This document shows, one piece after another, positions 28,811-37,865 of a stretch of 64,000 nt of DNA. The notes under the pieces are model-generated. The model worked only from the letters and a program-made list of their open reading frames with translations. It was not told the DNA's origin and searched no databases. The first letter of the stretch is position 1. Each line of letters opens with the position of its first letter. This DNA comes from Burkholderiales bacterium Ga0077547 (GTDB lineage: Bacteria; Pseudomonadota; Gammaproteobacteria; Burkholderiales; Burkholderiaceae_C). The translations under genes and the position numbers were made by a program. The stretch spans positions 62,001 through 126,000 of the forward strand of contig LNEY01000014.1 of assembly GCA_001464195.1 (NCBI GenBank). Reading direction: 5' to 3'.

Positions 28811-29740
28811 TCAGCCGAACAGCTCGGCGTGACTGACGCTGGCGGTGCCGAACTTGCCAACGACCAGGCCACCGGCGCGGTTGGCATGCGGCATCGCCTC
28901 GCGCGCGGTGAGTCCGGCCGCAAGCAGCACTGCCATCGTCGCGATCACCGTGTCGCCAGCGCCGGTGACGTCAAACACCTCGCGCGTCTGTGCCGGCTGA
29001 TGGACGGCGCCGTGCTCGTCAAACAGGCTCATGCCGTCTTCTGACCGCGTCAGCAGCAGCGAACCCACCCGCAGCTCACTGCGCAGGGCCTGCGCGCGCT
29101 CGATGAGCTGCGCGTCGCTGCGCCACGCCCCGACCACCTGTGCCAGCTCACCCCGGTTCGGCGTGATCACGGTGGCACCTGCATAGCGCGCGTAGTCACT
29201 GCCCTTCGGGTCGACCAGCACCGGCTTGCCGGCCGCGCGTGCGGACTCGATCATCCGGGTGATGTGGGTCAGCCCGCCCTTGCCGTAGTCCGAAAACAGC
29301 ACCGCGTCGTGCTGAGGCAGCTCACGCTCAAAGGCGTCAAGTGCCTGGGTCAGCACTTCATGATCGGGCTCGCTTTCGAAGTCGATGCGCAGCAATTGCT
29401 GTGAGCGCCCGATGACGCGCAGCTTGACGATGGTGCGCAGCGCGGCGTCCTCGCCCAGGCACGCTTCGATGCCATGGTGCGCCAGCAACGCACGCAGTCG
29501 CGTGGCAGCCTCGTCGGACCCGACCACCGTCAACAGCGTCACCCGCGCGCCGAGCGTCTTGACGTTCAGCGCCACATTGGCCGCGCCGCCAAGCCGTTCC
29601 TCTTCGCGTGAGACGCGCACCACCGGCACCGGCGCTTCGGGCGAGATCCGTTCAACCGCACCATGCCAGTAGCGATCAAGCATCACGTCGCCCACCACCA
29701 GCACGCGGCGCTGGGCCAGGTCATCAGGCGACGGAATCAC
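28811..29740 (-). CDS. rfaE1: D-glycero-beta-D-manno-heptose-7-phosphate kinase
   Basis: 309 residues. Phosphorylates heptose-7-phosphate at C1 for the LPS inner core precursor ADP-heptose. PfkB/ribokinase fold: GDVMLDRYWHGAVERISPEAPVPVV at the start, GGAANVALN, DPKGSDYARYAGAT, and the catalytic DVTGAGDTVIATMA near residue 255. The cytidylyl-like transferase half fused in E. coli HldE is absent, as in Burkholderia HldA. GTG start at 29740 with GGGAG upstream. Confidence 0.93.
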   Translation of the reverse strand: MIPSPDDLAQRRVLVVGDVMLDRYWHGAVERISPEAPVPVVRVSREEERLGGAANVALNVKTLGARVTLLTVVGSDEAATRLRALLAHHGIEACLGEDAALRTIVKLRVIGRSQQLLRIDFESEPDHEVLTQALDAFERELPQHDAVLFSDYGKGGLTHITRMIESARAAGKPVLVDPKGSDYARYAGATVITPNRGELAQVVGAWRSDAQLIERAQALRSELRVGSLLLTRSEDGMSLFDEHGAVHQPAQTREVFDVTGAGDTVIATMAVLLAAGLTAREAMPHANRAGGLVVGKFGTASVSHAELFG

Positions 29741-30069
29741 GAAGCGACTCCCGGCAAAAGGCGGCAGGCGCAGGCGTTCTGGTTCATGGTGTGCGAGGGC
29801 ATGGGTCAGGCCCGGGTTATATCAAGTGCAGCCTGGGCGACGACGCGAAGGCGAAGCCCGGCCGGCGCAGGCGACTCTTCACACCTCAGAGGGAGCTTCG
29901 AGCCGTGTGAATCCAACGCTGACTCCAGAGGGGCATGCAGCACTCGCCCCCGCCCGAGGGCCCTCCCGGAGGGGACAGCCAGACGCGACCTCCATCGCCA
30001 GAATTTCCCACAGGTCGAGCCATGAGGCGTCCGACCGATTCCCTCAACCTGAACCGTCTGGAGACCACC
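29741..30069. other. Intergenic region, no gene seen
   Basis: 329 bases between the rfaE1 start and the ComEA-like gene, transcribed divergently. Contains a TATA-rich stretch near 29818 and a GC-rich dyad (CCCTCC...GGAGGG) near 29960; no supported coding sequence. Confidence 0.35.
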
Positions 30070-30402
30070 ATGATCCGTACCCTGATCGCCCTGCTGATGG
30101 CCGCCGCTGCCTTCGCTTCTCACGCCGCTGTTGAGCTCAACAAGGCCTCGCAAGCCGAGCTGGAAACCGTCAAAGGCATTGGCCCGAGCATGTCCACCAA
30201 GATCCTCGACGCGCGCAAGAGCGGCGCCTTCAAGGACTGGTCTGACGTGGTGAGCCGTGTGAAGGGCGTCGGCCCTGGCAACGCGTCGAAGTTCTCGGCC
30301 GACGGCCTGACGGTCAACGGCGCCGCGTTCAAGCCCGAACTGGTGGCAGCGAACAAGCTGGCCGCTACCGCACAGAAGAAAGAGGCCGCCCCGAAAAAGT
30401 AA
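30070..30402 (+). CDS. ComEA-like helix-hairpin-helix DNA-binding protein, exported
   Basis: 110 residues. Signal peptide MIRTLIALLMAAAAFASHA, then VELNKASQAELETVKGIGPSMSTKIL and a second hairpin VVSRVKGVGPGNASKF: two HhH motifs, the ComEA pattern for DNA binding in the periplasm during uptake. An Ala/Lys-rich tail follows. No other competence genes nearby. Start ATG 30070 preceded by a GGAG-containing leader. Confidence 0.9.
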   Translation: MIRTLIALLMAAAAFASHAAVELNKASQAELETVKGIGPSMSTKILDARKSGAFKDWSDVVSRVKGVGPGNASKFSADGLTVNGAAFKPELVAANKLAATAQKKEAAPKK

Positions 30403-30421
30403 GCCTGATGCGCACACACCG

Positions 30422-30447
30422 AGCCCCGCCATGGCGGGGCTTTTTTT
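30422..30447 (+). terminator. Rho-independent terminator
   Basis: AGCCCCGCC, loop AT, GGCGGGGCT, then a run of T. It sits 19 bases after the ComEA-like stop. Confidence 0.9.
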
Positions 30448-30487
30448 ACGGTCGCGGAGAATCGAATCCATCCGCCTTCACGCGCCC

Positions 30488-30883
30488 ATGCCCACACCGC
30501 CCAGCCCCGAATGCCCCTGCGGCACCGCCCTGCACTATGCCCTCTGCTGCGGCCGCTTCCATGCCGGTGCGCAACATCTGATGGCGCCTACGGCCGAGGC
30601 ACTCATGCGCTCGCGCTACAGCGCCTACACCCTGCAGCTCGACGACTACCTGCTCGCGACCTGGCACCCGAGCACCCGCCCGACCATCCCCTTTCACCAT
30701 GAGCCGGGCTTGCGCTGGCTGGGGCTGCAGGTGCTCAGCCATGAACAGACCGATACTGATCATGCGCAAGTCGAATTCGTCGCTCGCAGCAAACTCGGTG
30801 GCCGCGCGCACCGCCTGCGCGAGCGCAGCCGCTTCGTGCGAGAAGGCGGTCGCTGGCTTTACCTGGACGCCATCAGCGCCTGA
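30488..30883 (+). CDS. YchJ-family protein with SEC-C-like motif
   Basis: 131 residues. N-terminal Cys cluster CPCGTALHYALCCGRF (SEC-C/zinc motif), then the YchJ fold with APTAEALMRSRYSAY, LLATWHPSTRP and a C-terminal ERSRFVREGGRWLYLD (NTF2-like). Function unknown. Short distance to the tRNA downstream. ATG 30488 places the Cys motif near the start as in the family. Confidence 0.88.
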   Translation: MPTPPSPECPCGTALHYALCCGRFHAGAQHLMAPTAEALMRSRYSAYTLQLDDYLLATWHPSTRPTIPFHHEPGLRWLGLQVLSHEQTDTDHAQVEFVARSKLGGRAHRLRERSRFVREGGRWLYLDAISA

Positions 30884-30923
30884 ATGATCGCCATCGCTCC
30901 TGCGCTAGACTTCTGATTCGTTC

Positions 30924-30999
<76 letters not shown>

Positions 31000-31041
31000 T
31001 CCACACATTCCAAGAGGTCCCGCAAAGTCCTCTGAAATCTT

Positions 31042-31078
31042 AAAAGCCCTGGAGAATCAACGATCTAGGGCTTTTTTC
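31042..31078 (+). terminator. Terminator downstream of tRNA-Ala
   Basis: AAAGCCCT, a 16-base loop, AGGGCTTTTTT. The long loop makes it weaker than the others, but the T run and position after the tRNA support it. Confidence 0.6.
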
Positions 31079-31181
31079 TTTTTCTTACGGTCCCACGCAG
31101 TCCCAAGAGATCCGAGTTCACATTGCAGTAACTTCCGCAGTAACCGCAGAATTCCGTCAATTCAAGCGGCGGAGTTACTGC

Positions 31182-32447
31182 ATGGCACTGCACCTCATCC
31201 CCTCACACGCCACCATCAAGAACATCAGGCCCACCGACGAGCGCAAGCGGCTGTCTGATGGTGCTGGGCTGTACCTTCTGCTGTTCGTCAAAGGCGGCTC
31301 GCATGGGTGGCGCCTGGACTACACCGTTGACGGTCGCCGCAAGACGTTGAGCCTCGGGACCTATCCCACCACGAGCCTCAGCCTGGCCCGAAAGCAGGCC
31401 GAGGAGGCTCGCAGGATGGTTCGCGAGGGGGTGGACCCGAGCGGCACTCGAAAGGCTGCACGTGCTGAACGTGTGAGGCAGCGCGTGGTTGAGGATATGG
31501 CTTCGGCAGGACTGCCGCCGATCGACTCCTTCGAGGCGGTCGCTCGCGAGTGGTACGGCAAACACTCCCCCCAATGGGCACCGAGCCACGCCGAGAAAAT
31601 CATTCGCCGCCTAGAAAGAGACGTGTTCCCGTGGATCGGTCAGAAGAACGTGGGCGCCATCGTACCGACCGAGCTGTTGACTCTGCTGAAGCGGGTCGAA
31701 GCGCGGGGCGCACTTGAGACCACCCATCGGGTCCAGCAAAACTGCGGCCAGGTGTTCAGGTACGCAGTCGCCACAGGCCGCGCCGAAAGCGATCCGAGCC
31801 GCGACCTGCGCGGCGCGTTGCCACCATGGAAGCCCGAGCATTACCCGACCCTCACTGACCCACGCAAGGTGGGCCGCTTGTTGCGCGACATCCATGCTTG
31901 CGAAGCCGGTTTCATCACCCGGTGCGCGCTGAAGCTGTCACCTCTGTTGTTCGTACGACCGGGCGAACTGCGACGCGCCGAGTGGAGCGAGATCAACCTT
32001 GATGCGGCAGAGTGGCGCATTCCTGCGGCCAAGATGAAGGGACGGGTCACGCACATCGTGCCGCTGGCCAAGCAGGCGATCGCTGTGTTCAAGGAGTTGC
32101 AGCCACTGACCGGACGCAACAAATGGGTGTTTCCCGGTGTGCGCACGAACGGCGAGCCGATGAGTGAGAACACCGTGAACGCTGCTCTGCGGCGCCTTGG
32201 TTACGAACGTGCCGCACTCACGGCTCACGGCTTTCGCGGGATGGCGTCGACCCTGCTTCATGAATGCGGGTGGCCATCCGACGTGATCGAGCGTCAGTTG
32301 TCCCACGCCGAACGGAATGCCGTGAAGGCCGCCTACAACCACGCAGAACATCTCCCGGAACGACGCAAGATGATGCAGGCCTGGGCCGATCATCTCGACA
32401 AGCTTCGCGAGGACGCGGAAGTACTGCCACTGATGAAGCAGGCCTGA
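31182..32447 (+). CDS. int: P4-type tyrosine site-specific integrase
   Basis: 421 residues. N-terminal DUF4102 arm-binding domain (IKNIRPTDERKRLSDGAGLYLL, then TLSLGTYPTTSLSLARKQAEEAR), core-binding domain about 110-200, catalytic domain with Arg259 (FVRPGELRRAEW), HGFR with His349 and Arg352, His375 (LSHAERN) and nucleophile Tyr385 (AAYNHAEH). All catalytic residues are present, so integration and excision chemistry should be intact. Confidence 0.96.
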   Translation: MALHLIPSHATIKNIRPTDERKRLSDGAGLYLLLFVKGGSHGWRLDYTVDGRRKTLSLGTYPTTSLSLARKQAEEARRMVREGVDPSGTRKAARAERVRQRVVEDMASAGLPPIDSFEAVAREWYGKHSPQWAPSHAEKIIRRLERDVFPWIGQKNVGAIVPTELLTLLKRVEARGALETTHRVQQNCGQVFRYAVATGRAESDPSRDLRGALPPWKPEHYPTLTDPRKVGRLLRDIHACEAGFITRCALKLSPLLFVRPGELRRAEWSEINLDAAEWRIPAAKMKGRVTHIVPLAKQAIAVFKELQPLTGRNKWVFPGVRTNGEPMSENTVNAALRRLGYERAALTAHGFRGMASTLLHECGWPSDVIERQLSHAERNAVKAAYNHAEHLPERRKMMQAWADHLDKLREDAEVLPLMKQA

Positions 32448-32791
32448 ACGGCCGACTGGCTAAGTGCTTGTCGATACTGCAAGCCGATGGTCAATTGAAC
32501 GGCTCAATTCCGTCCCGTGATTTCCGGTTGGACTAGCTGCCAGGCTTATGCGGAATAGCTTGCTGAGTCTGTGCTCCAAGGACGACCGACCGGAGGACAA
32601 GCCAATTAGGTGATCAATTACGCAACCGGCCACGGTTCCAGTCGACATTTTTACGATAAGCGTGTTTTCGTCGAGGCTACTTGCTCGGTAAAGATGGTTC
32701 CCAAGCCGCAAGAATTTGACGCCAATCCAGCACGGCGGTCGTACAGACAAGATCCTATGGTTGCCGGGACATCTTCTACTGGAGGTCGTCC
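32448..32791. other. Gap between integrase and AlpA, no gene seen
   Basis: 344 bases of noticeably lower GC. Likely to hold promoter and operator sites for the alpA-like gene; nothing specific was recognised. Confidence 0.35.
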
Positions 32792-33022
32792 GTGCAACCA
32801 ATATCTTCTGAGCCATCGCCTGTCCCATCAGACACAGTCGCGCCTTTGTTTCTTCGCTTGCCAACCGTCATGCGAATCACCGGCCTGGGGCGCTCCACGA
32901 TCTATCGGCTGATCGCCGATCGACGATTTCCAAGTCCGGTTCGCCTCGGCCCGCGCGCAGTCGCATGGCGGCGATCGGACCTGGATCGATGGAGCGAAGC
33001 GAGGCCCGAAGTGGCCCACTGA
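32792..33022 (+). CDS. AlpA-family DNA-binding regulator / excisionase
   Basis: 76 residues from GTG, with GGAGG six bases upstream. FLRLPTVMRITGLGRSTIYRLIADRRFPSPVRLGPRAVAWRRSDL is the AlpA winged-helix pattern (shown in family terms: LR.P.V...TGLGRSTIYR, FP.PV.LG...VAW). AlpA controls P4-like integrases, and here it may direct excision. Confidence 0.9.
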   Translation: MQPISSEPSPVPSDTVAPLFLRLPTVMRITGLGRSTIYRLIADRRFPSPVRLGPRAVAWRRSDLDRWSEARPEVAH

Positions 33023-33062
33023 CGACAGCGCCGTTGCGCGACAAACACGTACCGATGGCGCA

Positions 33063-33377
33063 TCAACCTGGTGTCATCAGCATGAGCTTCAGAAGCGCGC
33101 CGATCAGCATCAAGGCGACAGCGATCCGCCCCCACCGCCAGGTGGTGAACCGGTAGTGGTGATTGGCAAAGAACGCGCGATGTAGACGACCCAGCGCGCA
33201 CAGCAAGGCCGTGGCGCCGACGAACGGACCGAACAAACCGACCGGCTCCGGCGCCTGGTGGACCATCAGGATCCACACACACGGCCAGCCCACCGCATCG
33301 ACACAGGCCAACCAGCGCCGACCAGGCCAATACGGCACATCCGCCGGTGCTTCACGTACCAGCCAAAGCCACATCAT
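33063..33377 (-). CDS. Small ICE membrane protein, unrecognised
   Basis: 104 residues with two or three hydrophobic segments (LACVDAVGWPCVWILMV, a second around 50-70, and VALMLIGALLKLMLM at the end), opening with MMWLWLVREAPADVPYWPGRRW. AAGGAG lies just before two tandem ATGs; the second (33374) has better spacing. Coding preference and the sensible membrane layout support it being real. No family known to me. Confidence 0.55.
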   Translation of the reverse strand: MMWLWLVREAPADVPYWPGRRWLACVDAVGWPCVWILMVHQAPEPVGLFGPFVGATALLCALGRLHRAFFANHHYRFTTWRWGRIAVALMLIGALLKLMLMTPG

Positions 33378-33981
33378 TGACTCCTTCTCCCAGGTGATGG
33401 TCACACCCACCCTGCCCCAATTTCCGAGGGAGCCGGGAATTTGAATTCGATGACTGTTCATCCCTAGACGCAGTCTGCTGTCTTGATCTGATCTCTGCCC
33501 CGCATTCGTCGGTCGCCGTGCGAGACCAAGCGCGCCGCGATCGAGTGCGGGCGCCCAGGGCATCGTGGAGTAAATGGCAGGGGCCCGCCTGCGCGAAGTG
33601 AAACGAAGCGCTGTCGGGAAGGCAGCCGCTTATGCCGCGAAAGGCCCTGGCACCCGCACGCGCGGCGCGACGGTTCGCACATGGGGTGACTGATGAATGC
33701 GGGGCCTCACAAGCCTGGCGCCACAGCGATGTCGGGTTCGCTTCCGACCAGTCCCATGGTGCGCTGAAGCCTCTTGCGGGATGTGGATCGGCTTGCCCCA
33801 CCTCGTGAACCAAAACGAACGACTCGTCACCATTTGACACGTCGCGACACTGGACAAGATGGGGTCTGCTCAGCCTCAATTCGCAGCATCAACGGCTCCA
33901 TCCCGATGCCCGCGACAAGCCGCCGTCCGAAGCGGTCCAACCAGGCCGCGCTCCTCAGCGCCATGCCTGCTGGAGACACGG
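33378..33981. other. About 600-base stretch with no supported gene
   Basis: Lies between the small membrane protein gene and the regulator pair. Open frames exist on both strands but look like high-GC noise with no start signal or domain pattern. It may contain promoters for both flanking transcripts. Confidence 0.35.
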
Positions 33982-34416
33982 ATGAATACTGATTCCTCGT
34001 CGGCCGAAGGCGCAGAGCCACCGGACAGCAGCGGGTCATCCGCTCCGGCCCGGTCCCAGCGCGACCATGCGGCACTGCCCGCACCGGCGCTCGGCCCCAA
34101 AGCGTCGCTGATCCAGGTGCGTCGTCGACAGGGACGGCTCACCCGCGCGGGCACATGCACCGCGACCCGCTCCGGAATTCAGCTGTCCACCGCCGATGGC
34201 GCCGTCGTATTCGTGCTGCGCGGTGTCGGCATTGCGCTGTATCTCGAACGCACGCAGCGACGCCCGCTGGGCACCCACCTGATCCAGTCGATGCTGTTTG
34301 CCAGCCGCTGTGAGTTCACACGCTGGTGCGAGGCCGAACCCCTGCGATTCGACGAGCCCCACCTGCATCAGCGCCTGCGGCGTCACGGCGAGGAGTTCTT
34401 CGATGGATCGCGCTGA
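33982..34416 (+). CDS. Uncharacterised protein paired with LuxR-like regulator
   Basis: 144 residues. A Ser/Ala/Pro-rich N-terminus of about 45 residues, then a compact basic domain (SLIQVRRRQGRLTRAGT, VVFVLRGVGIALYLERTQ, FASRCEFTRWCEAEPLRFDE). No membrane segment. GGAG six bases before the ATG. It overlaps the LuxR-like gene by 14 bases, so the two are translated together; a co-regulator role is inference. Confidence 0.65.
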   Translation: MNTDSSSAEGAEPPDSSGSSAPARSQRDHAALPAPALGPKASLIQVRRRQGRLTRAGTCTATRSGIQLSTADGAVVFVLRGVGIALYLERTQRRPLGTHLIQSMLFASRCEFTRWCEAEPLRFDEPHLHQRLRRHGEEFFDGSR

Positions 34417-35173
34417 ACGTACGGATCAGGGTAACAGTGCAGCGCACGCCGATGTCTGCTCGCGGCTGCTCGGCATCGCCGTGCAGATCGAAAGCGCCGT
34501 CGACAACGCCGCGGCAGTGCATCTGTTGCAGCAGGGGACGGCCGCGCTCGATGCGGACGCGGCGGTCTTCATCAGCTTCGTGCGCGACGATGTGACGCTC
34601 GCTTCTTACCGCTACCTGCTGGCGTGCGACCCGGTCTGGGCGCTGCAGTACGCGCAGAACGGCTGGTGCCTGGACGATCCCTGGCTGCGCTATGCCCTCT
34701 ACAACGCCGCGCCGATCCGGGCCGAGGAGTTGCCACCGCTGAACGACCGGGAACGTTGGGTTGTGGACGGTGCGGCTCATTTCGGCTTCGTGTCGACGCT
34801 GATCGTGCCGGTGCCCTCCCCGGCCGCGCAATCGCGTGTCGCCGTCCTGTGCCTGGGGTCGGCGCAGCGGCAGCACTTCGTCGGGGAGGGGTACGGACGA
34901 ATCCGGTTGCTGGCGCGCAGCCTGGCGATGGAACTGGGCGACTGGATGCACCGGCAGGTCAGGGCCGACCTGATGGCCCAGGCCCGCATCACCGAAGACG
35001 ATCTGGTGCTGCTGTGGCATCAGCAGCAAGGCCACAACAGCAAGGTGATCGCAACGCTGATGAAGACCGAGGCGAAGACGATCGACTGCCGCTTCCAGCG
35101 GCTGAGCCTGAAGCTGGGCGCGGCCAACCGCCGTGCCGCCTTGCGCGTGGCGGAGATCTACGGGCTGATCTGA
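34403..35173 (+). CDS. LuxR-like transcriptional regulator
   Basis: 256 residues. Residues about 20-185 resemble the autoinducer-binding fold (YRYLLACDPVWALQYAQNGWCLDDPWLRYAL, then the ERWVVDGAAHFGFVSTLIVPV segment), and the last 65 form a GerE-type helix-turn-helix, though with an unusual opening (ITEDDLVLLWHQQQGHNSKVIATLMKTEAKTID) where the common LT.RE motif is lost. AGGAG precedes the ATG. ICE genes of this type often control transfer; ligand unknown. Convergent overlap of 16 bases with the next gene. Confidence 0.8.
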   Translation: MDRAERTDQGNSAAHADVCSRLLGIAVQIESAVDNAAAVHLLQQGTAALDADAAVFISFVRDDVTLASYRYLLACDPVWALQYAQNGWCLDDPWLRYALYNAAPIRAEELPPLNDRERWVVDGAAHFGFVSTLIVPVPSPAAQSRVAVLCLGSAQRQHFVGEGYGRIRLLARSLAMELGDWMHRQVRADLMAQARITEDDLVLLWHQQQGHNSKVIATLMKTEAKTIDCRFQRLSLKLGAANRRAALRVAEIYGLI

Positions 35174-36279
35174 TCGGCGTCAGGTCGCAGCGCCTGCTGC
35201 CATGGCTCGGGCAGCGTCAACAGGCCGGACCAGGCTGCTTCCTCGGACAATGACGCCAACGTCAGTGAGGTTTCGCGGGCAGGAACACGCGGTGCCGCGA
35301 GTGCCAGGTACAGCGGGTCGATGCCATCGGCGAGCAGGCTGTAAAGCGCTTCCTCGTGACGACCTTGCTCTGCGAGCACCTTCGACGCATCGAGCCGCAC
35401 ACCGTGGTCAGCGGGGATGGCCCACTGCAGCGCTTGGATCAGCGATTCCACTGGCTCTTCGGTTCCGGTTCGCTGCACCACAAGGTGGGACCGCAACGCG
35501 GCCACGCGATCCGCCATCGAGGCCTCGATGCGCAGTGCCTGCGAGCGGCGCAGCGCGTCATGCAATGGCACCGGCAAGCCCACATCGTCGTTCAGCCACA
35601 GCGGTTCACAGACCCAGACCGGGCGGCCCGGATCGAGACGACGCAGCGTGTCCACTAGCCGCGTTTCAAAGGCGGCTTGCGAGGGAGTCGCCTCCCCGGG
35701 CAGCGAGATCCCCGGAAAGGATTTCTGGGACAGGATCGCGCCCAGTGACAGCACCTGTTGCCCGTTGGCTTCCAGCGCGCTCAGAACGGCTGGCGTGCCG
35801 GCAGCGGGTGCACAGCGGACCCAGCAAAAGCTCATTGTGCGAGCCAGCACCTCGATCGAGGCGGTGACCCATCGGCGGTAGCTGGGCCAGCCGCCCGGCA
35901 ACAGGTCAGCCTTGTGATCGCGATGCTTCAGGGCCGCGACCACGCGCGCGCTGTCGACACCGCCCCGGTCGCAATAGACCAGCACCGGTGCACCCAGTGC
36001 CAATGGGGCCAGGTGGCTCTCCAGTGCAGCGGGCAGCGCAACGGACACCGTGTCAACCGTGGGTGTCGGAGGTGCACTTGAAGGCGCGCTCTCAACGTTC
36101 TCTGCGCCCGTCGGAACGACCGGCGCAGACCACGGTACCGAGACGGCGCCCGGCAGGTGATCGTCAGCGTAGCGCTCGTCCTCGCGCAGATCGACGATCA
36201 GCTCATAGCTGTCGAACTCCTGAACCTCCAGCTGATGCGGGTGCACAGGCAGACGCAGCGAAAACAGCGACAGGGGCAT
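35158..36279 (-). CDS. Degenerate MnmH/SelU-like rhodanese protein
   Basis: 373 residues. Residues 1-140 are a rhodanese domain as in tRNA 2-selenouridine synthase: LIVDLREDERYADDHLPGAVSVP, VLVYCDRGGVDSARVV with the Cys at 103, and GGWPSYRRWV. The second half follows the MnmH order too (QVLSLGAIL, PSQAAFETRLVDTLRRLDP, PVWVCEP, then LRIEASMADRV). But the Walker A of MnmH (GxTGxGKT) is replaced by RCAPAAGTP at about 155-163, with no Lys. So it probably cannot use the P-loop step. A 50-residue Pro/Ser insertion precedes the Cys. ATG 36279 chosen; a TTG five codons upstream is possible. Confidence 0.75.
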   Translation of the reverse strand: MPLSLFSLRLPVHPHQLEVQEFDSYELIVDLREDERYADDHLPGAVSVPWSAPVVPTGAENVESAPSSAPPTPTVDTVSVALPAALESHLAPLALGAPVLVYCDRGGVDSARVVAALKHRDHKADLLPGGWPSYRRWVTASIEVLARTMSFCWVRCAPAAGTPAVLSALEANGQQVLSLGAILSQKSFPGISLPGEATPSQAAFETRLVDTLRRLDPGRPVWVCEPLWLNDDVGLPVPLHDALRRSQALRIEASMADRVAALRSHLVVQRTGTEEPVESLIQALQWAIPADHGVRLDASKVLAEQGRHEEALYSLLADGIDPLYLALAAPRVPARETSLTLASLSEEAAWSGLLTLPEPWQQALRPDADQISP

Positions 36280-36421
36280 CGCGATCCACGACAAGTTTGC
36301 AAGAAAACGACCCGAATCCAGCGCCAGCCGCGCCCGATTCCGAACCTAGAGTGATCTCACGGCACCACGAAAAACAACCCAGGATTGATCGGCCCTGAAC
36401 CTGCCAGCGAGAGCACCCGCG

Positions 36422-37018
36422 ATGAACTCCAACTCAACTCTAAACCTCGCTGGCGGCATCGCGGTTCGAATTTGTGCCCGCGGGTACACGGGACGTTGTG
36501 GCGCGAGGACTGGAGTCACCACCGTGGTCGCGGCAATGCTGATGACCAGCGGGCTGGCGATGCCCCGGCCCGCTGCCGCGGTCGATGGCTGCCTGGTGAT
36601 GCTGTGCTTCGCGGCACCGAGCTGGCGGGCAATCCCCCGCTGCGTGCCACCGATCCGCCAGGTGCTCCGCGACCTGGCACGTGGCAAGTCGTTCCCGACC
36701 TGCGCGATGGTGGGCGTTGGCAATTCAGCCCGCAATGATTGGGCAAGCGCGCCCCGTTACTGCCCACCTCAGTACACCCGCTTGGTCTTCAGCGACACCG
36801 GTCCATTGCCTTACTGCGACTACACCGGTGCGGTGTCGGTCTCCGTCAACGGAACCCTGTTCTCCCGCACCTGGTGGAACGTCGACGGCGGATCGGTGAC
36901 GGAGTTCACCCCAGCCGCGAAGACACAGCTCGGCGGCTTGAACACCCAGTTCGACACCGACTACGCGAACTGGCTGTCGGCGCCGCCACCGGTGGCTGCC
37001 GTGGACTCGAACCCCTGA
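36422..37018 (+). CDS. Exported ICE protein upstream of virB1, unknown function
   Basis: 198 residues. A signal peptide (VVAAMLMTSGLAMPRPAAA) begins about residue 35, so the true start may be later than the ATG at 36422, for example a GTG near residue 32. The mature part is Cys-rich (VDGCLVMLCFAAP, RCVPP, FPTC, YCPPQYTR, YCDYTG), suggesting disulfides in the periplasm. A similar gene beside VirB1 occurs in related elements as I recall, with no assigned role. Confidence 0.7.
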   Translation: MNSNSTLNLAGGIAVRICARGYTGRCGARTGVTTVVAAMLMTSGLAMPRPAAAVDGCLVMLCFAAPSWRAIPRCVPPIRQVLRDLARGKSFPTCAMVGVGNSARNDWASAPRYCPPQYTRLVFSDTGPLPYCDYTGAVSVSVNGTLFSRTWWNVDGGSVTEFTPAAKTQLGGLNTQFDTDYANWLSAPPPVAAVDSNP

Positions 37019-37026
37019 GGCCGGCG

Positions 37027-37563
37027 ATGGACGGCACGCTGTTTCTCGCCCTGGCCCTGCGCTGCGCGCCGCAGGTCGATGCCGGCACCGCACAGGCGCT
37101 GGTCGCTGTCGAAAGCGGGTTTAACCCTTATGCGATCGGTGTGGTGGGCGGGGCACTGATCCGGCAGCCAAGAACCCAAGGCGAGGCCATCGCGACGGCG
37201 AAGGCACTGCAGGCCGCGGGGTGGAATTTCAGTGTCGGACTGGCGCAGATCAATGTGGGCAATCTGGAGCTCCTAGGCCTGACGGTCGAGAGCGCCTTTG
37301 ACCCCTGCGCGAGCCTGACCGCGATGCAGACCGTGCTGGCCGACTGCTACGACCGTGCTTCGGGGAACGACGGGGGCGCCGGTCCTGCGCACTCTCAGGC
37401 CGCATTGCGGCAGGCACTGTCCTGCTACTACAGCGGCAACTTCGTCACCGGCTTCAAGCACGGCTACGTGCACCGGGTCGCAATGGCCGCACGGCCGCTG
37501 CGCACACCGGAAGCCTCATCCATGTCCCAGCCCTCGTCCGCCATCGCCAAGGAGACACCATGA
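37027..37563 (+). CDS. virB1: VirB1-like lytic transglycosylase
   Basis: 178 residues. Opens peptidoglycan for the secretion channel. Catalytic Glu in LVAVESGFNPYAIG at about residue 28, then NFSVGLAQINVGNL and the ALSCYYSGN motif; no clear signal peptide, the N-terminus being only MDGTLFLALALRC. Stop overlaps the virB2 start (ATGA). Confidence 0.88.
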   Translation: MDGTLFLALALRCAPQVDAGTAQALVAVESGFNPYAIGVVGGALIRQPRTQGEAIATAKALQAAGWNFSVGLAQINVGNLELLGLTVESAFDPCASLTAMQTVLADCYDRASGNDGGAGPAHSQAALRQALSCYYSGNFVTGFKHGYVHRVAMAARPLRTPEASSMSQPSSAIAKETP

Positions 37564-37847
37564 ACCGCAACGCTTTGATTCGCCGTATCTCTCTGCCCAC
37601 GGCCACCCTGCTCAGCGCCGCACCGCGGTTGGTTTCCGCACAGAGCTTCGACAAGATCAACACCACGGTCACCAACGTCAACACGATCCTGGTGACGATC
37701 TCGATCGCGGTGGTCACGATCGCGATCATCTGGGCCGGCTTCAAGATGATCTTCCAGGGCGCGCGGCTGGCCGATGTCGCCAATGTGCTGATCGGCGGCA
37801 CGCTGGTCGGTGGCGCCGCCGCCTTCGCCAGCTACATCGTCGGCTGA
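37560..37847 (+). CDS. virB2: VirB2 pilin (TrbC/VirB2 family)
   Basis: 95 residues: signal peptide to about residue 28, then two hydrophobic helices (TILVTISIAVVTIAIIWAGF and VLIGGTLVGGAAAFASYIVG) joined by KMIFQGARLADV. Standard VirB2 prepilin layout. Coupled to virB1. Confidence 0.92.
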   Translation: MNRNALIRRISLPTATLLSAAPRLVSAQSFDKINTTVTNVNTILVTISIAVVTIAIIWAGFKMIFQGARLADVANVLIGGTLVGGAAAFASYIVG

Positions 37848-37865
37848 CGCATCGGGTATCACGCC

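Noticed and set aside
33352-33879. 175-codon minus-strand frame before the regulator pair
   Set aside because: Composition unlike a protein and no ribosome site.
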